37,457 bases of DNA from Candidatus Zixiibacteriota bacterium (lineage in GTDB: Bacteria > Zixibacteria > MSB-5A5 > GN15 > PGXB01). The notes under the pieces are model-generated. The model made no database searches. It was given only the letters and a program-made list of their open reading frames with translations, and was not told where the DNA came from. The position numbers and the translations under genes are program-made. Shown one piece after another: positions 1 to 6,901 of this stretch (position 1 is its first letter; each line of letters begins with the position of its first letter). The stretch lies in assembly GCA_020058225.1 (NCBI GenBank), contig JAGVEJ010000074.1, forward strand, positions 1 to 37,457. The letters run 5' to 3'.

Positions 1-347
1 ATATTCCGGAACCTCCTTGTTATGCCGGAATATAATACTTAATGTAAACTACCTCATGATAACATCTGTAAACCATGTTATGATACTGTACACGGCGTGT
101 GCCCTTCTTAAATTGTTTCATAGGGCGCATGCCATGCGCCCCTACGATTATCCACCGTCCGTCTGCGGCGGCGGACTAACGCCGCTTAAAAAAGGACACG
201 CCGCGGCGTGTCACTACTCTATATCAGCAGACACTGTGTCGAAACCACAAGGGTTTCGACCTACTTTTTCTACAACAATGGACGACATATTCCGGTCTTT
301 TTCAATAAGTACTACACTGTGGGCGCCTTTCTGTCGATAATCAAAAT
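1..347. other. Intergenic block rich in palindromes
   Basis: No convincing gene is seen. The open frame at 17-340 has no ribosome site and a translation of random character. The block holds several inverted repeats: atattccgg at 1-9 facing ccggaatat at 25-33, with a third copy of atattccgg at 287-295; a near-perfect hairpin gggcgcatgccatgcgccc around 123-141; a perfect 18-bp palindrome gacacgccgcggcgtgtc at 195-212; and a hairpin gtcgaaacc/gggtttcgac around 238-260. The stretch near 92-111 (ggcgtgtgcccttcttaa) is roughly complementary to 184-203, so the whole could fold as one nested structure. It reads like a stack of REP-type repeats. Confidence 0.5.
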
Positions 348-2201
348 GTGAATATGAAACCCAAGATACCCGGGTTCCGGCTTGAAATACAACTCGGACT
401 ATCTCTTATTATTCTTGTACTCGTTATCCTTAATTTTGCCTCGCATTATGCGCTTTTCCGCATCCGGCAGTCCCTTGAAGAGGGCATCAAAGATCGACTA
501 ACCGAAGCGGCGGTATTCACTGCCAACAGCATTATTAAAGAGAAGACAACTGTCATGCCGGATTCCGTTATCATGTATATTCAAAGACAATATTCATTGG
601 AATCATTATTGGTTATTCCTATGACCTATGAAAGAGTCATGGCAATACAGAACCGCCAATTTACAGATTCGCTTTTTCCAATGATGGAGTCTTCTTCAAC
701 TGTGGACGATTGGGCCGGAATTTTGTGTAATCAACCGATTTATAGCCACAGGCGAGGCTCTCCCAAGACTCTGCTTCTGTTTCCCATCGAATATATTGGA
801 TCTAAATATGCCATTATGATAGTCGGCGAAAGCAGTATTTTAGGCTCAGTAGAAAACGCCGGTTCCATACTCATCTTTTTTGGGATTCTTGGAGCGGCGA
901 TAATTGTTTTTGTTTCCGTTAAATTTATTCACTTCATAGTAAACCCATTTGAACGTCTGAAAGAAAAGGCCGTTGAATCAGGCAAATATGATAGGTCTAA
1001 TGGCGATGAGGTTTCGGCGCTCATCAGATCCTATGAAATCATTATTGATGATTTAAAACAGAAAGAGCAGGACCTTGTACGGCTTAATGAAATTATTATC
1101 CGACGGGCCGAGGACCTCGAAGTTTATAGCAATTATGTGCTTCGGTCGATTAATACCGGCATTATAACTATTGACGCATATAAAAAAATCTCTACGATTA
1201 ATCGTGCCGCCATTGATATGCTTGGTTTGAAAGATGAGGATATTATTGGCGGAGATTCAGCTTCGGTTCTTTTGCCATTTCCTCAATTGATGGAATTGGT
1301 TACTGATTATTATGATGGTATGCGGAACATTAATAACAAGGAAATCCGTTTAATAGGAAAAGATAAAGCAGTCTATTTTTTAACTACATCACTTTCGCCA
1401 CTGGTTGATAGTCGCGGAACCGGTATAGGATTGTCAATCATCCTGAATGACCATACCGAGTTTTTGAAATTACAGGAAGAGCTCGAGCTTAACAGAAGGA
1501 TGGCCTCATTAGGCGAAATGTCCGGGGGGCTTGCCCACCAGCTAAGGAACTCGACTGCCGCCATTGTTGGATTTGCCAAATTGATAGAAAAAAGGCTTGG
1601 AGAGGATACTAATGCGCGGGAGAATTTGAAAATGCTTTTAAATGAGGCTATGGATGCATCAGCGTTGGTGGGGAGGTTTCTTGATTTTGCCCGTCCTTTA
1701 CACCTTGCGCCGGAAGAATTTGAGCTTACCGGTTTCCTGACAGATATTGTGGCATCATTTAGGCGCAAATTCCCCAAAATTTGCATAGAGGATCATTCAT
1801 TGAAGTCTTCCCCGATAAAAATATCAGGCGATTCATTACTTCTTAAGCAGGCCTTAGGCAATATTATTGATAATGCCTGCCGGGCCGCCGGTAATGCCAG
1901 AGGGAATGTAACGATTGGAGCAAAAAGACAAGGCCAATTGGCTGAAATTATCATATCCGATAATGGGCATGGGATACCTGAAGATATTAAAGATAAAATA
2001 TTTACCCCTTTTGTTTCAGATTCTCCCTCCGGCTCAGGACTTGGGTTACCTTTGTCCCGCAAAATTATTATTATGCATGGCGGGAGAGTAACTTTTGAAT
2101 CCGAGCCGGATAGCGGGACTATTTTTACTATATCACTTCCAATAATGCAAATACCGGTTCAGGAGAAATCGAAAATAGAGATGGCGGGCAGACGTCCATA
2201 A
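348..2201 (+). CDS. Membrane sensor histidine kinase (HAMP-PAS-HisKA-HATPase)
   Basis: A 617-residue two-component sensor kinase. A first membrane helix lies near residues 13-35, a periplasmic sensor region follows to about 170, a second helix lies near 172-195, and then come a HAMP-like linker, a PAS-like domain (about 255-370) and the kinase core. The H-box reads GGLAHQLRNS with the phospho-acceptor at His397. The N box (NIIDNACRAA), G1 (DNGHGIPE) and G2 (GSGLGL) are intact, so it should be active. The layout resembles NtrB/ZraS-type kinases that pair with sigma-54 activators, but no response regulator lies next to it in the window. The start is GTG at 348; ATG at 354 is an alternative. The next gene, efp, starts about 60 nt later and may be co-transcribed. 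Confidence 0.88.
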   Translation: MNMKPKIPGFRLEIQLGLSLIILVLVILNFASHYALFRIRQSLEEGIKDRLTEAAVFTANSIIKEKTTVMPDSVIMYIQRQYSLESLLVIPMTYERVMAIQNRQFTDSLFPMMESSSTVDDWAGILCNQPIYSHRRGSPKTLLLFPIEYIGSKYAIMIVGESSILGSVENAGSILIFFGILGAAIIVFVSVKFIHFIVNPFERLKEKAVESGKYDRSNGDEVSALIRSYEIIIDDLKQKEQDLVRLNEIIIRRAEDLEVYSNYVLRSINTGIITIDAYKKISTINRAAIDMLGLKDEDIIGGDSASVLLPFPQLMELVTDYYDGMRNINNKEIRLIGKDKAVYFLTTSLSPLVDSRGTGIGLSIILNDHTEFLKLQEELELNRRMASLGEMSGGLAHQLRNSTAAIVGFAKLIEKRLGEDTNARENLKMLLNEAMDASALVGRFLDFARPLHLAPEEFELTGFLTDIVASFRRKFPKICIEDHSLKSSPIKISGDSLLLKQALGNIIDNACRAAGNARGNVTIGAKRQGQLAEIIISDNGHGIPEDIKDKIFTPFVSDSPSGSGLGLPLSRKIIIMHGGRVTFESEPDSGTIFTISLPIMQIPVQEKSKIEMAGRRP

Positions 2202-2262
2202 AACAGTTGCCAGATTTGCCGATTTTCCCTATATTCGGCGCTGAAAATAGTATGGAGGTATG

Positions 2263-2823
2263 ATGATTTCTCCCAGTGATTTCAGAAAAGGTCTGAAACT
2301 GATGTTTGAAGGTTCCCCTTATATTATCGTTGATTTTATGCATGTGAAGATGGGGAGAGGGCGTCCCCATGTCAAAGCTAAAATGAAACATCTAATGACG
2401 GGTCAGATAATTGAAAAATCATTTTTGACAACGGAATCTTTCAAACCCCCCGATCTTCAGATCAGATCAATGCAATTCCTCTACGCTCAGGGTAATGAAT
2501 ATGCATTTATGGATTCCCAAACCTACGACCAGATTACCTTAGACGAAGAGCATCTTGGTGATCCCCGATGGTATTTGATGGAAAATCATGAATATGATGT
2601 TCTCTTCTTCGAAGGCCGCCCAATTTCATTGGAATTGCCGGCCTCTGTTGTTCTGGTAGTTACGGAGTCTGAGCCGGCGGTTAAGGGGGATTCCGTTTCC
2701 AACATAATGAAACCGGCTACCCTTGAGACCGGCCTTAAAATCAAAGTTCCTCTTTTTGTGAAGGAGGGGGATAAGGTCAGAGTCGATACCCGTACCGGCG
2801 AATATCTTGAACGAGCCAATTGA
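2263..2823 (+). CDS. efp: Translation elongation factor P
   Basis: EF-P binds between the P and E sites of the ribosome and relieves stalling at polyproline stretches. The protein is about 186 residues, the normal family length, with a KOW-like N-terminal domain, a central OB domain and a C-terminal domain ending in the typical GDKVRVDTRTGEY. The loop that carries the modified residue reads VKMGRGRPHV. The tip is Arg32 (from this start), where the classical PGKG loop has Lys, and the usual Pro before the Gly is Met. An Arg tip is known from EF-Ps rhamnosylated by EarP; no earP is visible here. ATG codons at 2260 and 2263 both follow GGAGG (2254-2258); 2263 has the better spacing. Confidence 0.95.
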   Translation: MISPSDFRKGLKLMFEGSPYIIVDFMHVKMGRGRPHVKAKMKHLMTGQIIEKSFLTTESFKPPDLQIRSMQFLYAQGNEYAFMDSQTYDQITLDEEHLGDPRWYLMENHEYDVLFFEGRPISLELPASVVLVVTESEPAVKGDSVSNIMKPATLETGLKIKVPLFVKEGDKVRVDTRTGEYLERAN

Positions 2824-3457
2824 CAATTCCGGCAAGATTCTTGGCATTGACGAATCCGGCAAGGGCGACTTCTTCGGTCCCCTTGTCATAGCCGGCGTTC
2901 TTGCCGACCCTACCGGCGCTTTGGCGTTGAAGAGAGCGGGCGTCAAAGACTCCAAGAAGTTGGCCGACAAGAAAATTCTTGATTTGAGTCACTGGATAGT
3001 ACAAAATTTTGTTCATTCAATTGTTATAATTGGGCCGGAAAAATATAATCAATTATATTCCAAGATTGCCAATCTGAATAAACTTCTTGCTTGGGGGCAT
3101 AGCCGCATCATAGAAAATATTGCCGCCGATAATCAAATTGATATGGCCATTTCGGATAAATTCGGCAGAACCGACTTCATTGAGCGAGCGCTAATGGAAA
3201 AAGGGCGGCAAGTTAAACTTATTCAAGAAGTAAGGGCAGAATCAATAGTGCAGGTTGCGGCCGCTTCAATTCTTGCCCGCGCAGGATTTGTTCAATGTAT
3301 GGCAAAACTTTCCGGGCAGTACAAGATGACCTTGCCCAAGGGCGCCTCCGGTATGGTTGATAAGGCGGCGATGGAATTTGTCGGAAAATTTGGGACTGAT
3401 AGCTTAGCAAAAGTGGCAAAATTACATTTTAAGAATTTCAAGAGGGTTATGAAATGA
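2807..3457 (+). CDS. rnhC: Ribonuclease HIII, catalytic domain only
   Basis: RNase HIII cleaves the RNA strand of RNA-DNA hybrids. The N-terminus carries the hallmark GIDESGKGDFFGPLV (acidic pair Asp15-Glu16), followed by VKDSKKL, a further Asp in AISDKFG, and ESIVQVAAASILAR, which together give the expected active site. At 216 residues it is shorter than the roughly 300-residue Firmicutes proteins, because the N-terminal TBP-like substrate-binding domain is absent. The frame has no ATG or GTG that could serve, and the TTG at 2807 gives a start only 14 codons before the catalytic motif. It overlaps the end of efp by 17 nt, so translation is probably coupled. RNase HII of similar length is the alternative, but the GKGDFFGPL signature favours HIII. 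Confidence 0.88.
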   Translation: MNEPIDNSGKILGIDESGKGDFFGPLVIAGVLADPTGALALKRAGVKDSKKLADKKILDLSHWIVQNFVHSIVIIGPEKYNQLYSKIANLNKLLAWGHSRIIENIAADNQIDMAISDKFGRTDFIERALMEKGRQVKLIQEVRAESIVQVAAASILARAGFVQCMAKLSGQYKMTLPKGASGMVDKAAMEFVGKFGTDSLAKVAKLHFKNFKRVMK

Positions 3458-3672
3458 AAACCAATCGCATTGGAATTAGTATTCTTTGCGACAATAAGTC
3501 AGGTTCATCAGAAATTCTTCATAAGACGGTTAGATACTCTCTCGACCAAATTCAAAAAAGTCCATCATCAAGAACGATTGCTAACACCCGGAAATTTCTT
3601 GCCATGATTGCAAAGAAACTCCGGGTGATGGCCGGAGTTGTCGATGGAGTAAGCCATATTTTGGCCCATTAA
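3454..3672 (+). CDS. Small hypothetical protein
   Basis: A 72-residue protein that I do not recognise. Its ATG overlaps the rnhC stop (ATGA-type overlap), which is the main reason to think it is translated. The sequence is basic and looks largely helical after residue 20, with no cysteine pair, signal peptide or membrane segment. It ends about 70 nt before the convergent lipoprotein gene. It could be a genuine small helical protein or the remnant of a longer one. Confidence 0.5.
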   Translation: MKTNRIGISILCDNKSGSSEILHKTVRYSLDQIQKSPSSRTIANTRKFLAMIAKKLRVMAGVVDGVSHILAH

Positions 3673-3745
3673 GTCATCGAATAATAAAGGGGCGCCTGCG
3701 TTAGCAGACCCCCCCTAACGTGGAACCTAAAACCTCAGAAAACAA

Positions 3746-4537
3746 CTAAAATTGCCTTTTGGCGGAAATCTCTCCTGTTACCTGCCCCTCAGGATACTCA
3801 TCACTTTTGACATTATTGGCATATTTTACCAATCCGACGTTTTTTCCATACCAATAATAGTTTGTATATTCCCTTGATTTATTTTCTACTCTGATGCAAT
3901 TTTTATATATTGCGCCATTTTCAAGCTCAACGTCTTCGATGGCCGTTATTTGGAAATAATTGGAGCCAATAGTGGGATAGTTTTTGCCCGGCGCAATACT
4001 CTTAATATTATCATCATCCTGCGTGACGCTATCAATCACTATTACCGCGCTTGTGTCTTCTTTTTGTTGGAAATAATCATCATCAACAATATCGATAAAA
4101 TTGTTGGTATCAAAAAGAGAGGTAACAGGTTCAAACCGCGTCCATGTATGTCCAACTTCGAATGGCGTCTCGAGTATTTTTTCTGCCTGCGCTTGTTCAT
4201 TTTCATAGAAATATATGGCATTATCGCTATGGACAATATACCCGGTATCTTTGAACGAGGGATATTCCACATACTGTGAAAGCCATGGGTACAAGGTGAG
4301 TCCGTTTAAGGTTACCTCCCCGCCCAGAGTGAATGTTATATGAGTTACTGACTCAATTATATTGTTTGTGATTTTATACTGCGAAGCAGTTCCCGGTTCA
4401 AGAGGGAAATACTCATCAACAGTGTCTGCTTTATCATTGACCGAAATTAATCCGGTTTCTTCCGAACAACTTAGTATGAAAACCAGAATGAGTAGGCTTA
4501 GCAATACAAAAAATAGGTAATTGATATATCTTTTCAT
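3746..4537 (-). CDS. Predicted lipoprotein of unknown function
   Basis: A 263-residue protein with a lipoprotein signal: a basic start (MKRY), a hydrophobic core and the lipobox FILSC, so the mature protein would be lipidated at about Cys24. The rest is rich in Tyr, Asp, Asn and Thr and looks like a beta-rich secreted domain with repeated short strands; I cannot name a family. The start is well defined, since a strong GGGGGGAGG ribosome site lies a few bases before the ATG at 4537. The gene stands alone on the minus strand between two plus-strand clusters. Confidence 0.75.
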   Translation of the reverse strand: MKRYINYLFFVLLSLLILVFILSCSEETGLISVNDKADTVDEYFPLEPGTASQYKITNNIIESVTHITFTLGGEVTLNGLTLYPWLSQYVEYPSFKDTGYIVHSDNAIYFYENEQAQAEKILETPFEVGHTWTRFEPVTSLFDTNNFIDIVDDDYFQQKEDTSAVIVIDSVTQDDDNIKSIAPGKNYPTIGSNYFQITAIEDVELENGAIYKNCIRVENKSREYTNYYWYGKNVGLVKYANNVKSDEYPEGQVTGEISAKRQF

Positions 4538-4598
4538 TTTACCTCCCCCCTCACAAAATGCGAGAGTCGCTTGGCCGCTGATAGTCTTGGGCGGAATA

Positions 4599-4806
4599 AT
4601 GCAATTCCAATGCCTGAAATGTCATGACCGTATAATCCAATGATTGAATTGCCGTTACCGCCAATGGTCAGATTTTGCACATCATGTTTAGAATGTCAAA
4701 TTATGGGCATTTGCCGATGCGATATGGGGATAGGTCATTGGCTTCAGAAATTTCCAAGTTTGCCGAAAATAAGGATAAATATAACTCCAAGGCTGTTAAC
4801 CGATAG
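4599..4806 (+). pseudogene. Possible remnant of a small Cys-containing gene
   Basis: Between the lipoprotein gene and the next kinase, two short coding-like pieces lie in different frames. From 4599 a 14-codon piece begins MQFQCLKCHD (a CxxC pair) and stops at 4641. From about 4648 to 4806 another frame reads through sequence of ordinary protein character (GHLPMRYGDRS, then ASEISKFAENK) to a TAG at 4804-4806. Joining them would need at least two frame corrections, so a decayed gene is only one reading. An alternative is a short intact gene starting at ATG 4684 (40 codons), which lacks a good ribosome site. Confidence 0.25.
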
Positions 4807-4824
4807 ATATTAAGGAGGGCTGCC

Positions 4825-6843
4825 TTGTCCCAATTTATTATTGATCTGCTTTTCTCGTCCATTTTTGTCCTTCTTATAATCCTTTTAATAAAAGTTCGCG
4901 AGAAGGCTTTCATCGATAACAGCGAGAGTTTTTATTATACATTTGGTGGATTAACCGCGCTTGGGCTCGTATCCTTGATGCAACTTGCAGATCATCAGAA
5001 TCTTTTTGAATCATTTCCATTTCTATCGGAACCTATATATCAGGAATTGGTTAAGGTTATAGGAATAGTGACCGGAGTCGCCATGATGATTGCGGGCATT
5101 TCAATCTGGCTCCCATCCAAAAAGAAAAAAGAAACTATCTCAATGGAGCACACCATGGGAATAGAAGTTTTGGACAAAATCGAGAGGCAAATCGTTAATA
5201 TTGAAGATATCAATCATCTCTTCAATTCATTGCCGGAAATAATAAAAAAATATATTGGTATTCACTCCATGGCGGTCTTTCGTCTATTCCATAAAGGCGG
5301 TAATTTCATTTGTACCAATAACTACGGTTTTGATGAAAGTGTCGGAGAAAAAATACAAAAGGCCATATTCCCCGGCAACAGCCTATCCTCGCTTTATGAG
5401 GCAATGCAGAATTTATATTTTCCAGATCATTATGTTCCCATCAAGACCGGCGATGAAGTCGGCGCCATCATATTTTTCTGGGGAAATGAAGTCGATGGTT
5501 TTAGTAATGAGGAAAGATTTCTTCTGAATAAAATAGGTCAATCCTTATCAATCCGCCTGACTTCGTCTTATGAGGGCGCAAAGGAATCATTTTATGCCAA
5601 GAGTTTCGGGCTTTTACTTCAGGCCAACAGAGCTCTCTCACAAAAATCGGAGTTTCGTGGAAATTTGGAGGTTTTTTATAGAATAATCAGTCAGGCCTTC
5701 GGTATTGAATTTTTATCCTTGACTATTCCGGAGAAGCGACAAAAAAACCTTCTTAGATATGTTTTTGGAATTGGCGGAAATATGCTTCGCGATGGACTCA
5801 ATAATCCTCTCTTCAGGGATGATTATCTTGAGAGGGTAATGGAAAGCAAAAAGGGGATGGTGGTTGATGATATTGCCTCCAATTCCGAGATGGAAGCCGA
5901 TTCTCTTTTCCAGAGTTGTGGTCAACGAAGTCTGATAAATGTACCCATAATAAACTATGGAAGAGTTATTGCGGTTCTGACCGTAGGTCATTCGCATCCC
6001 CATCGTTTTGCCGTGCGGGATCTTCTTCTTGCCGAGACATTATGTATGGCCATTGCTCCGATTATTGAGGGTGAAATATCCCGCCGCGCCAATTTTGAAC
6101 GTGACCGCTACATTGGGGCGCTTTCGTCGTTTCAGGCGGCAATCGATAAATATGAAGACATTGACTCTCTCTATAGAGCCGCTACGGAGATTCTGGTTGA
6201 AAATATTAGTACAACTATGGCTCGGGTAACAATGCTTAATACTGAAAGAACGGAACTTATCACCAGAGCTTTCAGGTCGGTTAGGCCTTTTGAGGATGTC
6301 AAAACTGATAATGTTGCTCTATCCAGAGAAATGACTCCTTGGCATAATATGGTAATTTCCGAACATCGCCCGCTCCTGATTAATCAGAAGGACCCGGAAG
6401 CTTATATGGATTACGGTGAGGTGGAATCGCTTGTCATAAGCGGAGCACAATCGGCCTTGATGGTTCCAATACTTGTAAATGGCGTTGTGTTTGGCGTTAT
6501 CACCTTGGGTGAAATGCGAAGCTGGGAGCGCACCTCTTATGATTCAGCGAGTATAAGCTTCTGTAGGGGTGTTGCCGCTACTGTAGCAAGTGGAATCAAA
6601 GTGATTTTACAGGCGAAAGCTTTACTAAAGGGTATGTCCATGAGCGGCGTTTCTGCTTCATCAGAGGCCAAGGTATCACATCTCGATGTTTGTAGGGAGT
6701 TCAGGACACCCCTTTCAAGCCTCAGGGGTTCTATCGAATTGCTGAAGCAAAAAGGAATTGGGCAGGAGGAGGAATCGGAAGAAATTCTCACTCTTATGGA
6801 AAATTCGACTGACAGGATGATTTCCCTTTTGAATCGTGAGTAG
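4825..6843 (+). CDS. Membrane multi-GAF protein with degenerate HisKA tail
   Basis: A 672-residue protein. Three membrane helices (about 5-24, 38-58 and 74-96) precede a long cytoplasmic part with about three GAF-like sensor domains (roughly 115-255, 265-425 and 440-600). The last 60 residues look like a histidine-kinase dimerisation helix pair, with CREFRTPLSSLRG where active kinases have SHELRTPLTSLRG: the phospho-acceptor His is replaced by Arg624. The gene then ends, with no HATPase domain. The TTG start at 4825 follows a strong AAGGAGG. A complete hybrid kinase begins 58 nt downstream, so this protein may be its sensory partner. A premature stop in an older full kinase is an alternative. 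Confidence 0.8.
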   Translation: MSQFIIDLLFSSIFVLLIILLIKVREKAFIDNSESFYYTFGGLTALGLVSLMQLADHQNLFESFPFLSEPIYQELVKVIGIVTGVAMMIAGISIWLPSKKKKETISMEHTMGIEVLDKIERQIVNIEDINHLFNSLPEIIKKYIGIHSMAVFRLFHKGGNFICTNNYGFDESVGEKIQKAIFPGNSLSSLYEAMQNLYFPDHYVPIKTGDEVGAIIFFWGNEVDGFSNEERFLLNKIGQSLSIRLTSSYEGAKESFYAKSFGLLLQANRALSQKSEFRGNLEVFYRIISQAFGIEFLSLTIPEKRQKNLLRYVFGIGGNMLRDGLNNPLFRDDYLERVMESKKGMVVDDIASNSEMEADSLFQSCGQRSLINVPIINYGRVIAVLTVGHSHPHRFAVRDLLLAETLCMAIAPIIEGEISRRANFERDRYIGALSSFQAAIDKYEDIDSLYRAATEILVENISTTMARVTMLNTERTELITRAFRSVRPFEDVKTDNVALSREMTPWHNMVISEHRPLLINQKDPEAYMDYGEVESLVISGAQSALMVPILVNGVVFGVITLGEMRSWERTSYDSASISFCRGVAATVASGIKVILQAKALLKGMSMSGVSASSEAKVSHLDVCREFRTPLSSLRGSIELLKQKGIGQEEESEEILTLMENSTDRMISLLNRE

Positions 6844-6901
6844 AAGATAACTCTGAAACAGCAACGGGTCACACAGCGTGGCGATGCTCTTGATGGATTG
6901 A

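Noticed and set aside
17-340. Open reading frame of 107 codons at the left edge
   Set aside because: No ribosome site, TTG-type start, a translation without domain character, and the whole frame overlies palindromic repeats.
3950-4279. 109-codon open frame on the plus strand
   Set aside because: It lies antisense within the lipoprotein gene, which has a clear signal peptide and ribosome site.
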